Origin: Escarpia spicata
Taxonomy: Eukaryota > Annelida > Polychaeta > Sabellida > Siboglinidae
DNA: 64,000 bases
NCBI GenBank assembly: GCA_963995525.1
Contig: OZ023207.1
Span: forward strand, 31,185,114-31,249,113
Reading direction: 5' to 3'
Shown: in pieces, positions 11,468 to 23,854 of the stretch
Position numbering within the stretch: position 1 is the stretch's first letter
How the letters are laid out: each line of letters opens with the position of its first letter
The notes under the pieces: model-generated
Told to the model about the DNA's origin: nothing
The model's database searches: none
What the model saw: only the letters and a program-made list of their open reading frames with translations
Made by a program: the position numbers and the translations under genes

Positions 11468-12139
11468 GCTTTAGATCACGTGACTATAATCGCCACCTTA
11501 CACGTGTTACGTTGCTGAACACATTATTAGTGAGTCGAATCAGTATGTACAGTATCGAACCGCAATAACCCTTCATGGCTTGGTCTGCTATGCAACTGAA
11601 CGTATTCGTTGAATGGAAACTGCAATAATATCAGTCGTTTTCTGATCAAATCCAGTGGTCAGATGCATGTTTCTAGACGGACCTCGAAATAAGAATTGAA
11701 AAACAAACTTCGAAGAAGACGAAATTAAATTGATAATGTGATGCATAGCTTACGATAACGTTATGATAATGCGTAAGTTGCAAATTCGATTGAAAAGGAG
11801 AAGTTTTAAGAAGAAGAAGAAGAATTTGTTTTATTTTTACCCTGACATGTCAAATGTTATATGCAATATATCCATGTCAAGACGAATAAAACGAAACAAG
11901 TATATTACCTTATGGTGAACACGGTTCAATATATAGTAAATAACATAGGGCAGGAGACTCCTCTAAGAAAGTTGTAGTCATTAACGACGTCCCACCTTTT
12001 GTGCTAAAAATTTAGCTGAATCAATACAATTTGAAGTTTTGCTGAATCAATAAAAGAAAAAAAGCATAATAAAAATATATTATTATGTATGTGTACGTAC
12101 GTATAAAAGGTGTTTGTGTGTGTATGTTTGTTTAAACAG
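11468..12139. other. Unassigned AT-rich sequence
   Basis: A GAAGAA run at 11811-11825 and a short imperfect duplication (GCTGAATCAATA at about 12013 and 12042) are the only structure seen. It lies between the GPCR pseudogene and a LINE piece. Confidence 0.4.
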
Positions 12140-13440
12140 GTTTTATTTAGATAATATAAATGATCATGAACGCCTTTGTACTTAATATATCTTGCCAGAT
12201 TATTTATATATTAGTAAAAAAATGCGTTAAATTTGTTTGCAATTTCTACTTTATTTGTCAAAGTAGAATGTTATTCTTTAAAATATTGTGGAAATGATTT
12301 GTTTTGCTTTTAGACAGAATTTCATTGATAGTTTTCCAAGTGTTTGTTATGTCAAATTTGAATTGATTAAAGCATGTTTCAAAATATGATTGTTTTGCTA
12401 TGCGAAAGCTCCTTTTTCACTATAAGAGTATATGATTTTAGATTAGACTTTAACACTTCATATTCAGGCAATTCAGAATTTGTCAATTTCTCTGTATTGT
12501 ATTGAGGATAGTACACCTTGAATTATACATGTAGACCTTTTATGTTTGTATGTATTACTTCACTAATTAACTAGTCATATATTTATGTTTTGCTTGGTTT
12601 ATTTCTTTGAAAATAATATTATATTTATGGTTTGCGTCAGCATCTAGTCTTTTATCTAATTTCCTATATATTTCAGAATATATTAATTCATCTTTAACAT
12701 TTGATATGGCTTCTTTATTTTGTATATTAATTTGTATAAATTGTGTAGGATTTTCTTTTTTAGAGCAGTATCCGTAATCATGAAATATCGTTGATGGTCA
12801 GAAAATGTCTTTATTAATATTCCTGGAATACTCTCTAATGTATGCTTTGTTAAGTTATCAATTAGTGTACCACTGTTGGTAGCAAACCTATTTGTAAGTG
12901 TTACTCCTCAATGGGAACAGACTAAATGAAGTTAGCAAATCAAAGAAACTGCTGCAATGTTCTTGCTCATTTATTTTTAACTGATTTATATTGTAATCGC
13001 CTGCAAAAATTATATTATTTTTATGAGTTTGCATGGAATATATAATCATTGTAAATAAATTTATAAATTAATTATAGTTTTAATTTAAAGACTTTGGACG
13101 TCGATCTATATTTCCTAAGATGACCGTATGTGATAAGCCTTCTCCACTTACTTGTATAATTTGTCCTTCCCAATTTTTGTACATATTTAATTTCATCTTT
13201 ATTTCATAATTTAAAAGTTTATCTACATATATTATTAAACCCCCTTTATTGCTGCAACTGGTACGATGAGAAATACTGTCATATCCATTTAGTTGAATTA
13301 AAGATACACCATATAGCCCGCTTTCTTGAAGACATGTCACACTAAATTAAAAATGTAAAGAAAATAAATATTCTACGTATGCCTCGAGTTCCTTAAAGTT
13401 TGCATTTATTGAACGTATATTAAAGATTAGAATACTAAAA
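12140..13440 (-). mobile_element. LINE endonuclease-region fragment (Jockey/Crack-like)
   Basis: The minus strand encodes an APE-type endonuclease region: NIRSINANFKELEAYVEYL near the N-terminus (about 13380-13440), CLQESGL, SLIQLNGYDSISH, SNKGGLIIYVDKLLNYEIK and GNIDRRPKSLN (13080-13340). Frameshifted pieces of the linker follow, down to KVEIANKFNAFF near 12200. Such endonucleases nick target DNA for target-primed reverse transcription. No RT domain follows, so this copy is 3'-truncated. It sits between the two GPCR paralogues and probably inserted after their duplication. Confidence 0.65.
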
Positions 13441-14880
13441 TGTATAATATTATTTTGGCTAATAAAATAAATTAATCAAAATCATAATATGGTGATCGGC
13501 TTATTAGCAGTTCATTATTTTATCTTTTTTTTATTCATATCTAAGATATTATGTAAACAATCGTATTGTATACCACCCGTAAATAAGATAAATGTATCGT
13601 CATTTATAATTTATTTATGATTTTTAATGATCATTATATCAACATATTTATTTTCAACATTGGTTTCAGTAAAAGTGAGTCCATGTAGTATTTGAATTAC
13701 TAAATAAAATGGAATAGTGTTTGTCTTACGTCCATGTGGGGATGAATTGATATATGACAACAATGATAAGATAAAGGAAAAGAAGAAATACATTCAATAA
13801 TACCAGTGTCACTGTTAAACAAGAACATAATAAAGAATAACAACAAAAATAGAAAACAGGATACGATATGACAGCGTCAAGGTTGAATTAAAACCCGAAG
13901 CGAAGCCGAAGTTCGAGTCGAACGTCTGATTTGTTTCCAGACATCACAGTACGTCTTAATTTGACCATTGACATGTATTCAAGAAAACACTATTACTGTA
14001 TAATTATCAGTTGCAGAACAACATTGCGATACTTTGAGTATTATAATTATTGAGTATCGGACCAGCAGGATGTGTACTATTATAAGGCTCTTGATTTACT
14101 CTGCCAATAAACAAATCAGATCCGTTGGTGGGATATATCACAACACTTTTATTTTTGTGTAGTTCAATACATCATTCAACACCCATTGGCCATCAAATTG
14201 GCATATATAAACAACTTCTTATATAAATAATTATCTGATTTAAACTTAAATCAAAAGATAGCACGTTCGTATGCACACTAGATGGAAACAGCTAGGACTG
14301 TGGCATATTGGCCTTGGGATGCTGGCGGCCGAGAGTCTTGTCAGTGTTTGTCGTGTTTCGGGGGTATTGTACGTCTTCTCTTAGCTCGTACACAATTGAC
14401 AGAACATCGTGATGTCGAACTCTGAACTCGGAATACAAACCCTTTCTTCGTAGACGTCTAGCCGATTCGTTATGTTCCGAAATGTTCCAATTCGCCTCAC
14501 CATTCTTCTGAGTCAACAGTCTCACCCAAAATATCAGCCGCCAATTGCGTCGCGGCTGGGCGGGAATTCCCCCAAAACGGAAAATAATTAATGCTCATGC
14601 ATGGACTAACGCAAAAGGGTTTATGCCCTTTTCACACATATGCGCCAAGAATGTTAATCTATTGGCGGAATCAACACACCAGCAACAAAAGCAGGAATAT
14701 ATACAAACAACATGTTATGCCATTCTGAGAAGCATCACAGAGCCACTGTAGGCGCTCTTCGAATACACAAACAGAATGTCCAAACCACATTCATAACTGA
14801 TTCCGTGTCGGAGAAACAGTAGTTGGATTCTTTGTTGATGGTCTCGTGAAACTTCAGTAATGGCTGTACTTCAGCTATTT
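13441..14880. other. Unassigned sequence
   Basis: Very AT-rich to about 14250, then more mixed. A minus-strand frame at 14292-14525 follows a possible acceptor (GTTGACTCAG, rc) and has a charged composition, but I cannot tie it to a family or to the neighbouring receptor. Confidence 0.3.
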
Positions 14881-14884
14881 TCCG

Positions 14885-14980
14885 TTCCACGCTTATATAG
14901 ATCCATGTATTTTTAGCTGCACACATATTCAGCTGCACACATCAACTAATTCAACTCAACGTTTATTCAGGTCCACGATT
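14885..14980 (+). repeat. Degenerate minisatellite (TTCAG-TSCACA units of about 18-20 bp)
   Basis: Diverged repeats of a TTCAGCTGCACACA-like unit lie 200 bases past the 3' end of the GPCR. A similar array lies beyond its 5' end at 16725-16850. A short CA/CG-rich tract follows at 14993-15035. Confidence 0.5.
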
Positions 14981-15174
14981 ATTGACAACACCACACACAC
15001 ACGCACGCACACGCACGCACACGCCCGCACACACAATATAACTGATCACAGTTGAATATCACGTGATATATTATTGTACATATTCCATTCACAACATGAA
15101 ATAGATAGTATTACCACGTTACCAATCGACACACACGTAAATAATTACCGAATAGCACTCATTAGTATGTGCGT

Positions 15175-16213
15175 TCATTGACAAAAAACGGACAGTTTGA
15201 CGCGTGTTTGGCGGTAGAACTGTCGCACGTCATCCCGGAACATAGAACTGATAGCAGCGTAAATGAACGGATTGACGACAGCATCTAGAACATATATTCG
15301 CCGCACATTCGGCGAGATGTAAACGCCAGTGTTGACCAGCAACTCTGGCAGCCATGACATTATAAAAACGACGGTGATAACAAACAACAAAAACACATCT
15401 TTGATGTTCTTCGCTTGTACTGCTGTCATTTTGTTGGTAGCGTTCACTGATACGGATTGCGGTGCGTCAATATGCACGTTTGAAATGTTTACTGGTATCG
15501 TGCTAGTTAACTGTGGAGTTTCACCCACTGCTGACGTTGTCAAAGGTGAAGTTACCCTTTGAGGCGAACGTGTCACGTTTGAAACTCCGATTTTCTTCCG
15601 AGACGCTCTGACCTTTTGAAAAAGCGATGCTGCAATAAGCGTGTAACAAGTAGTCATAACAATAATGCTAGAGAAAAACATGCATATTTTAAAAACGTGA
15701 CTAAACCATTCATGTCCCGTAGCAATGTCCAATTTTAACGATGTTGTGAATATCGTTGCAGCCACGGCAATGACAATTAGAGCTATCTTCGCTCGTGTTG
15801 GATCCATGCGGAATGAATGCGGCCGCCTAATAGCAATACATCGCTCGATCGACACAAACACCAGAAGCAAAACTGAAAAGGTGACAGATAAAGTTATAAT
15901 AATATCAAATATTGACCTCGCAACTCCATTTGTAGAGGTAACTGTCAGAACAATTCCACAAAAGCAGACGGTTGAATCAATGACAGCCAGTCCAAACAAG
16001 TACACTCTCATTGGCGTTGTCATCTTTGCAACTATACACAACAGTTATAAGAAGATTACCTAGTAAACCAAACGCACACATAAACAATAAAACATAGTTA
16101 GTTGTATCACGTTGTTCAATGGCGTTGTTCCTCGTCGAATCGGAACTGTCATTTAAGACATTCAGCAGAACTATTGAATCGCTCGGACAGTTTGAAGTGA
16201 TTGCTGAATCCAT
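15175..16213 (-). CDS. Rhodopsin-family GPCR, intronless, one frameshift in TM1
   Basis: The ATG at 16213 and TGA at 15175 enclose 345 codons if one extra base near 16028 is ignored. Residues 1-39 are an extracellular tail with one NDS glycosylation sequon (N21). TM1 (about 40-62) has the conserved GN (LLGNLL). TM2 has LAVID. TM3 ends in ERC in place of DRY (123-125). TM4 is about 141-160 and TM5 about 172-199. The third loop is long (about 200-268) and Ser/Thr-rich. TM6 has SWLP (286-289) and TM7 NPFIY (314-318), with a short basic tail. Such receptors signal through G proteins at the plasma membrane, usually for peptides or amines; the ligand cannot be read here. The usual TM3/ECL2 cysteine pair and the TM4 tryptophan are not seen. 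The TM1 frame ends in a stop within about 20 codons, and the main frame has a stop just upstream, so intact translation needs a 1-nt correction (assembly error, allele or young pseudogene). I chose the ATG over the upstream in-frame TTG. Confidence 0.75.
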
Positions 16214-16724
16214 ACTGGTGGTTTGCAGCTGATCAGCAATAAGAATCAATGTCGATATCCATTTTGTTGGAACAATTCAAAGAGGACAGTGTTCTACTTG
16301 TGACACACAGTACTTCCGGGAACAATGTTGTTGTTTGGTTCAAACCACTTTGCACATTCAGGAATTGTTCAAGCCATAATAATTATGTTTGTGTCCGGGC
16401 TGTTAATTAACAAATTTGAATGGATAATGCAACATTGATGTCTACGCATCAACTGTCAGCGTATTTCCCCATTGCTCACTCCAAGTCCTGTTACCTGCAC
16501 CAGCAGAAGGGAACTGTGTGACACCAATGATACATGTGCTTATTGACAGGCTTACACAGACTGTACAAACCTCCTTGACAGACACTTCCTTATCAGGATA
16601 CACACACACACACTTGTAAGGAAACACTCGGTATCGGTTCTATGATGATGTGATTCGATGACTTGGTCGGAAATTCAATCTCTGTCAAGCGTAGGTTCCC
16701 ACACTCCGTCAGCGCCAAGCGTCT
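16214..16724. other. 5' flank of the GPCR
   Basis: No clear core promoter or coding exon is visible. A short (CA)n tract lies near 16600. Confidence 0.3.
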
Positions 16725-16850
16725 TCAAATCCAAACTTCTTCCGGTCCACATTTCTTCAGGTTCACACATATTCAACTGTACATTTCTTAAAATCCACGT
16801 TTCTTCAGCTCAACGTAACTTCAATTCCACACGTTCCTGCAGCCAAAGAA
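16725..16850 (+). repeat. Degenerate minisatellite (TTCTTCAGGTCCACA-like)
   Basis: About six diverged units of 18-20 bases with TTCTTCAG and TCCACR cores. The same theme occurs on the other side of the GPCR at 14885-14980. Confidence 0.5.
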
Positions 16851-17157
16851 GTTTCATCAATACTAAGTATGTAACGCCATACAATTGCACAACTCGTATG
16901 ATTCTAGTTCGTTACGCCCTTTCATTAGAGACTGAAGTGGCTGGCGACAACACTGATGTCTGATATCGTCTCCAATGCACCTGTTTTATTGGGTAGAACT
17001 CGACATTGTCATTGGATGTCTTACGAGCAAGTATTATAATTAGGATTATAATATGCATGTGACTTCGTTACGAAGATGGTCGGCGGTCGATAGGAATAAC
17101 GTGTTGTGATCACGTGCTTTATACTGGATTGTTCATATACATTGTATATTATACGAT

Positions 17158-17158
<1 letters not shown>

Positions 17159-17192
<34 letters not shown>

Positions 17193-17222
17193 TGGGTGTG
17201 GTGTGGGTGCGTGCGTGCGCGC
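17159..17222 (+). repeat. (TG)n microsatellite
   Basis: TG dinucleotides grading into GTGGGTG and GCGTGCGT. The sequence from 17223 to 18365 is otherwise unassigned. Confidence 0.9.
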
Positions 17223-18365
17223 ACATGTCTTTCGCTAATTTAACAATAAGCATGCTAGCAAAACTGACTGGTATTTAGAAAATGCATAGATCTGTTGTCC
17301 TATTCTTGGGGTCCTAGTGTAATTCCCTGTAAGTGTAGCACTCGAGGTTCAAGCCGTCTAAGAGGAAAACGTTAACTTACCTGCATACATACATGCATTT
17401 CCTCGATTATAATTATATGTTTAACTGCTGTCGTTTTATTTAACCAAATAATTAACGCAATATAATATAATATTACCAGGTTATCTCGAGGACTTGCTAT
17501 AATTTCAATGCATTGCATATGCATTTTGTAAAGAAAACAAAAAATTTGTAATGTAATTGGAACAATGTTTTTTTGCGTTCCTGTCAAGCGTGTGATAAGC
17601 GCCGAGCAGACGCCGCTTGCAACCAAATACTCAGCGCTAAGGGACGTTGCCAAAAATCACCTGACAGCTGAAGGCAGAGGACGATAGCACGTTATAGTAC
17701 TAATAATTATGGTGATAATAATTATAATAATGGAATTACTTCTTAAGCACAAATATCTTCTGGAAATCCAAGCTCATATTATATACGTGTGACTATGGCG
17801 AAGATCACGGATATGGTAAAAACAGCAACGACACGTTTGAGATAATTTAATTTGTCTAAAATTGAAGTTATTATCACAGGCTACTCCTACATTCCGCGCC
17901 GAGGTGGTTTGTTTGTTATGTATATCAAAATACCCATTGGGAAAAATCCATAAAAACACTTACTACGCTGCACCGGAGTACCAATGTTGAGAAATTCAGT
18001 CTTGTTTGCATTCAACTTTTATTTGATGTCATTCATCCAGTGAAATATCTTAGAGGCAATCAATAAGCTGTTTAAGGGAGCGATTTGTATCCATGGATCA
18101 AAGATTGCTTGAAGAAACTACAGCGTTTCATAAAAAGTCATATTAATATTAATATCATATTACGGACCTTGCATTACGAATTGTTCTATTTGTGTAACAA
18201 GTTATAGTCCAGCACAAAATCATGGTATTTGAAAATTCCCTTTATCTAAAGACCAAAATTCTCCTTATTTGAAAAAGAAAAAAAATCAGACATTGTGATC
18301 TGCCTTGGTATACAGGGAATGTAGAGTAATCGTACAGAGTTTCTAACCAACTGGCGCTATAGGAC
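17223..18365. other. Unassigned sequence
   Basis: AT-rich, without a convincing exon, repeat or RNA gene. A weak tRNA-like stretch near 17310-17360 was considered and not accepted. Confidence 0.3.
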
Positions 18366-18369
18366 TGCC

Positions 18370-19960
18370 TAGATTATTAAAATCGCAATAGGGGTTTCGT
18401 AAACAATGTTCAACCGAACATGACACTCTGGAACTAATCGACAGCATAGCAAAATGCACTCATATACTTAAGAAAAGCATTTGACACGTTATATCACAAT
18501 ATTCAGCTCGAAAAATTATGGTATTATGCAATAAGATGGGTTCCAAATAACATTTTTAAAAGCTATATTTAACACGGTGCTTTCGGAAGATCTTGCACAT
18601 ATTATACAAAGATCATGTTACTAACGAAGACGTTCCCAACAAGACCAAACAAACCATCGGACCTTATGAAGACCTCCTTACAACAGTCAAGACGTGGAAA
18701 CTGAAGTGGTACGGCCACGTCTCACGATCATCTGGCCTTGCAAAGACCATCTTGCAAGGTACCGTGAGAGGGGGAGAAGAAGAAGTAAACAGAAAAAGAG
18801 ATGGGAAGACAACATCAAAGAGGGGACAGGATTCGCCGACTCCAAGAGGGCTGAGGAGAACAGGGAAACGTGGAGAGAGCTGGTTAAGAAGTCGTTAGTG
18901 GTGCCCTAAGGATCCTTACGGGTTATGGGAAAGTGAAGAAAAGAAGATTGACCACAGAAAGCAAATTGTTATAATTAAAGATAAATTGTCTGAGTACCAA
19001 AGAACAACATGTGGAATCCCACAGTGATCCATTCTAGGGCCATTACTATTTTTGATATATGTATATAAATGATATGTAATTATCGTCAAATACTGCAAAT
19101 TTCATACTGTTCGCGGATGACACGAGCCTACTCTACAAAATAAAGACCTCAATAGCCTGAAAAATAATGTTAATACTGAACTAGTAATGATTTCTCAATG
19201 GATAAGTGCCAACAAACTTTCATTTAATATAGGTAAAACAAAATGTTATTTCAAAACACACACAATCGAGTGGGCATTGTTCTACATGATGATAAAATAA
19301 AAAAATTAGATCACTTTAAATTCTTAGATATCTGGATTCATTAAAAACCTAAACTAAAAAAAATACAATTGTAAAATGCAAGAACATGTCCCAAATATTA
19401 GCAATAACTAATATAATATCAATCGGCTACTATAATCATGCATATTAAAACAAATATATAATGCATTCAGTCAGCCTCATTTGTGTTACGACCTATTATG
19501 GTACAGTAACATTCATGGTAATATAACTAATATAAACAGAGTATTTAAACTTCAAAAGAAAGCAGTACGTTTGATTCACAAAAGCAAATTCCTAGCACAT
19601 GCATACCCCATCTTTAACATGAATGGAATTCTTCAGTTAGAAGATTTATTTAAAATTTAAGGTGTTCAACTGTATGACAAAATAATAATAAAAACATTGC
19701 CCAAAGTATCTCTTCACGTCTGTCACGAGAAATAATGAAATTCACAGTCATGTTACAAGGCAGAACAATAATATTCACTTAGATGAGATAAGAAGAGAAA
19801 CCAAAAAACAGGGATTGTGTTACAAACTGCATATTATAAACTTGCATGTACATCACCTAATATTAACTAAAAAGCACAACCAAACCAATTAAAAAGACAT
19901 TGCTATTCCTGTTTGAGCATCAATCAATTATAATTCACAATGTAAAATTTATTAATTTAA
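18370..19960 (+). mobile_element. Decayed LINE (Crack/Jockey-like RT), split by a nested insertion
   Basis: Before the break: FRKQCSTEHDTLELIDSIA, a degraded AFD motif and NNIFKSYI (about 18385-18570). After it: YQRTTCGIPQ and SILGPLLFLIYV (about 18990-19060), a degraded catalytic region reading FADDT in mixed frames (about 19110), SQWISANKLSFNIGKTK (19190-19240), and the downstream FKLQKKAVRLIHKSKFL and YPIFNMNGILQLEDLF (about 19545-19655). Many stops interrupt it. The two halves belong to one RT domain, and sequence from another LINE (18575-18945) sits between them. Confidence 0.65.
18575..18945 (+). mobile_element. Nested LINE C-terminal fragment
   Basis: It reads RCFRKILH, YKDHVTNEDV, IGPYEDLLTTVKTWKLKWYG, then SRSSGLAKTILQGTVRGG, followed by a basic run in a second frame. 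This is the post-RT C-terminal region of a non-LTR element. The same family appears antisense at 43880-44455 and 59470-60110. It interrupts the RT domain of the surrounding LINE, so it inserted later. Confidence 0.65.
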
Positions 19961-22345
19961 TGTTCCATTCTAAATTGTATTGATATGTATTATTCATACA
20001 TAGTAATGATTGTTTTGAATTGATATGTATTATGTATATATAGTAATGAAATGTTTTATTTTTATTATTATGTACTTCATATATAACTATACGTATAATA
20101 ATATTATGTAGCATTTAAGGCGTCCAATTGCTTCAACTAGTTCAGTTTTTACTGGCGTCCTAGCATTCATTGTTACCACAGGTACCGTGTTTTTAATTAT
20201 TTTGTAGAATTCCAAATAAACCAATTTTAATATTTGGTATCGATTGGCTGTTTCACACACAAATCGTCTTCACCGGTAGTGAGAACATTCGAACAACCAG
20301 AATATTGAAGGCAAATGTAATTACATTATGTGATTAGTTCCATGGTAGTTCATCTGCTTGGGATACTGTCGCCGCCGGCTCCCACCTGAGGCGCCACAAG
20401 CGGCCACCATTTGTGACCCGCCACAGCGAACCGCCTACTAAGTAGCATGGTTTTATATTGGACACGAGCCTAAACTTCCTGTTAAGGTCTAGTTCCATAA
20501 CTGCTGTAATTTTGGCAGAAATACATACTTTCATCTTTCAATGTCATGTTTATTTTCCAAATCAATATCAAATTATAAATGAAGGTATTTCAACAAATTA
20601 AGTATCATTATGACGTTCATGATATGTGGAATCGTAAAAGGTAGATATTCAGTTACACCCTTTTGCTAATTAATGCCCACTTTGTTGTGACAAGTCATGT
20701 TTGAGATGATTTTGAGCTGCAGACAACCATGTGGGGGAATCGGCTATTCATTGATGTGAACTTATTACTTTTCAGGAACGACGAGTAGAGTAGAGACGAT
20801 GAAAGCTACTAATGATGTCATCGATGACCCGGGCTGCCATGCGAATTAATAACCACAAACGGGGCGGTTGCTTCAGAACATCATGACGTTCAACTCCTTT
20901 ATACCATTTCGTTCTCGTACGACAATCTAGCATAGTTTAACAGTGTCCAAATGACACTACACACATCGTCAACATTATATTTGAAACCAGTCTTTAGTTT
21001 TTGGGTGTCTAGTTTTCACAATACATGCTATATGGTGGTGTAACTGATGTCATTTGAAAGCTTATTGATACTAACCTGCTTTCCATTTCCTACTTTTCAT
21101 GTAACGTGTGAACATTTATGTGAGAAAATCGTCGCCGTTGCTAAATACTAAATCCTCAATGCTAACAGACCTAGTGAATGATAGAGCTGGGGCACTCCGG
21201 TCCGCTCCATTTTATAAATTGACGGCGCCCTCACACGGATGGAACCAATTTGTTTTACTAACAAATATTTCCTATGGTATACTAACCCGTTTTCTTAAAA
21301 CGATAGTTACTAACAGTTGTACAAAACGTTACTCTTGTGACATTTGTAAGATTGTTCAGCCCGTAGTTTTTCGTCGAAAAATGACGCTAAATTAACCTAA
21401 CTGTAGCGTAATACACGGTACCGAGTCGGAAACCCAGTGTAGACGGACACCTATTTGTGGAGTGTAACCAGTTTTTTAATTTCCTACTTTTCAGGTGATG
21501 TGGTATGCGGTTAATTAATGTTTCTGGTATCGTAGTCTAATGACACAGCTCAATGTAAGTAGATCATTCTCAATTGAGTTGAGTTTTTAGTTTTAAGTGT
21601 TTATTGTGCATAACGGCAAACAGCTGTAACAATAGCTATTGTTCAAGTCTTCACACCGTTTTAACTGTCAGTCATCTGTCTCTATGAATAAGTGCTAATT
21701 TATGTCCTTGCTAATGAATATATATTGGTGTAGTCTCCCCTCAAATAATGGGACCTCCCGTCTCTGACGAGGGACCACGAGGAAGATCAACATCGCTTAA
21801 CAGTGATTTGATGGCTCACGCTATTGTGTAACAATTAACTGTTTCTGGTACGTAATAAACAATTTTTGGTTCTGTTGCTATATCTCATTGAGTATCAGCT
21901 TTAACATATATTATATCAACAAACATCATATTCTTAATACATATTAGATCTCGATAAGCTCTAGGGCCAGCCTGGGTTATCAATCAAAAGAACACGTCAA
22001 TATTATTTAAAAAAAGGAATTATAGTCATATGTCACATCCTTGTTTTATTGTTATGTGGAATGTTCTTCAGATAATGCCAAGTCTGTGAGCGTCGACATT
22101 TCCAGCAGCGACGGTGGTGCCTGATGCCATTCGGTGCTGACGTCTACCTTATCTCACGAGACCACCCTAGTCTGATGTCATCTACACATTCCCTGTTCTT
22201 GCGTGTTCAGGAGCGGATCCGGAATCGGCGACTCAACCTGCTGTTGTGTCGCCGTGAGGACGATAGACGAGACGAGAGACGAAAGTTCATCGCGACGACG
22301 AGCCTACATAATATTATAATAGATTGGTAATACATGAGTGTCAAA
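19961..22345. other. Unassigned sequence
   Basis: Mostly AT-rich. The phrase TTTCCTACTTTTCA recurs at about 21086 and 21480, hinting at an old duplication. A minus-strand frame at 20334-20534 and a plus frame at 22124-22330 have no recognisable family. Confidence 0.3.
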
Positions 22346-22367
22346 TTTTATGTCTTCTACCGAAATT

Positions 22368-22787
22368 ATGAATTGGGGACTCCGGTTACTTTGTCAACCG
22401 AACAAAACTCAAGTACATTAGCAAACTCCTAAGGAGGAGGAACTTGTATCATTTGAGAGAGATCTCAAAGAGTTCAATGCTATAAATGCCAGTCATCTTC
22501 CTTCTGGTATCAATGTCACGATAAATCAGTTGAATGATGGTTCAGGTAGTGCAGCAACGTTTAAATCGCATAAGGCTAGGTATCACCGAAGTTGCAGGAG
22601 TTATGTTAGTAGTTCTCGTGTCAAACGGGCGAGAGAGAAGATAGACAAAGGAGCCGGCCCTCAGAACAGTCCCTAAAAACTCAGGTCATCTGGGGGATTT
22701 CAGCCTCTGGCCAATGTCTTGTGTTGTGTAATATGTGAGGCCAACCTCCACAAGGTAGTAACCGATGTCGTAGAACAGGCGTTGTGA
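22368..22787 (+). pseudogene. Remnant of a multicopy-element ORF
   Basis: A single frame from ATG 22368 contains LLCQPNKTQVH, then a TAG, then EEELVSFERDLKEFN, INQLNDGSGSAATF, KARYHRSCRSYVSSSRVKRA, a TAA at about 22675, and finally CCVICEANLHKVVTDV. I recall this layout (Cys pair, LNDG, YHxSC, C-x2-C...LHKV) from multicopy uncharacterised proteins of invertebrate mobile elements; that identification is memory-based and unverified. Two stops break the frame. It runs without a gap into the 79-bp satellite, whose first unit supplies its last codons, so the satellite began inside this sequence. Confidence 0.45.
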
Positions 22788-23254
22788 CCTCGCGTTGTGA
22801 CATTACATGTGTAAAATACTTTTGTTACGTGTGTGACGCTTGTGCACATGACTTACTAAGTTGTGACCTCGCGTTGTGACATTACATGTGTAAAATACTT
22901 TTGTTACGTGTGTGACGCTTGTGCACATGACTTACTAAGTTGTGACCTCGCGTTGTGACATTACATGTGTAAAATACTTTTGTTACGTGTGTGACGCTTG
23001 TGCACATGACTTACTAAGTTGTGACCTCGCGTTGTGACATTACATGTGTAAAATACTTTTGTTACGTGTGTGACGCTTGTGCACATGACTTACTAAGTTG
23101 TGACCTCGCGTTGTGACATTACATGTGTAAAATACTTTTGTTACGTGTGTGACGCTTGTGCACATGACTTACTAAGTTGTGACCTCGCGTTGTGACATTA
23201 CATGTGTAAAATACTTTTGTTACGTGTGTGACGCTTGTGCACATGACTTACTAA
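22781..23254 (+). repeat. 79-bp satellite, six identical copies
   Basis: Units begin at 22781, 22860, 22939, 23018, 23097 and 23176, each starting GTTGTGACCTCGCGTTGTGA. By eye all six are identical along their length. The unit contains an internal direct repeat of GTTGTGAC and a near-palindromic GTGCACATGAC. Perfect identity points to very recent expansion or to assembly duplication. It is not a CRISPR array because there are no spacers. Confidence 0.95.
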
Positions 23255-23854
23255 GTTGCTGAAATGTGCCTAGTAATGCACTGTTTAATAATGTTACATA
23301 ACAATATGAGATATTAATACATACCAGTCCTGCCGTCAATTACATTGCAATGTAATATATTGCTATTTCTTTGTTTCCTTCCTATTACTATTATATGCTG
23401 AATTCTTCATATTACTATTACAACTGAAGCAATTCCTATTACAATTACTATTACAATTTTCATCGAAACATGTTATGATATAATGCATAGTATGTATGAA
23501 TACAATAAGTACAGGCATTTGACTCACAGTCTCAATAAGTTAAACAACACAGGTGAATACAAAAATTTGCCATTTATTTATACCCATGTCCAAAGTATTT
23601 GGAATCTTATTTGAGAATGTCAGGTACTTTCATCATCATCATCATTAGGGAAGTATTATAAAGTATAAAAAATCATATATAATATACCATATTTAGGATA
23701 CTAAGAATAGGACATATATGTTCCATTTTATATGTATATACCGTTCTGGAATAAAAGACAAAAGCAATAGTCAATGACACATAACTTTTGAAGGATTTTA
23801 AGGAGGGTATTTTATATGTTCCTCTGACAATAAAAGGGTCACGTATTCTTTTTA
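23255..23854. other. Unassigned AT-rich sequence
   Basis: No coding pattern beyond a possible minus-strand acceptor (TTTTATTCCAG, rc) near 23750. Confidence 0.3.

Noticed and set aside
16020..16045. Intron explaining the GPCR frame change
   Set aside because: No GT...AG pair fits, and spacing between TM1 and TM2 is exactly normal after a one-base correction.
17300..17365. tRNA gene with a B-box-like GGTTCAAGCC
   Set aside because: No A box at proper spacing and no cloverleaf.
22781..23254. CRISPR-like regular repeats
   Set aside because: Units are contiguous 79-bp tandem copies without spacers, in a eukaryotic genome.
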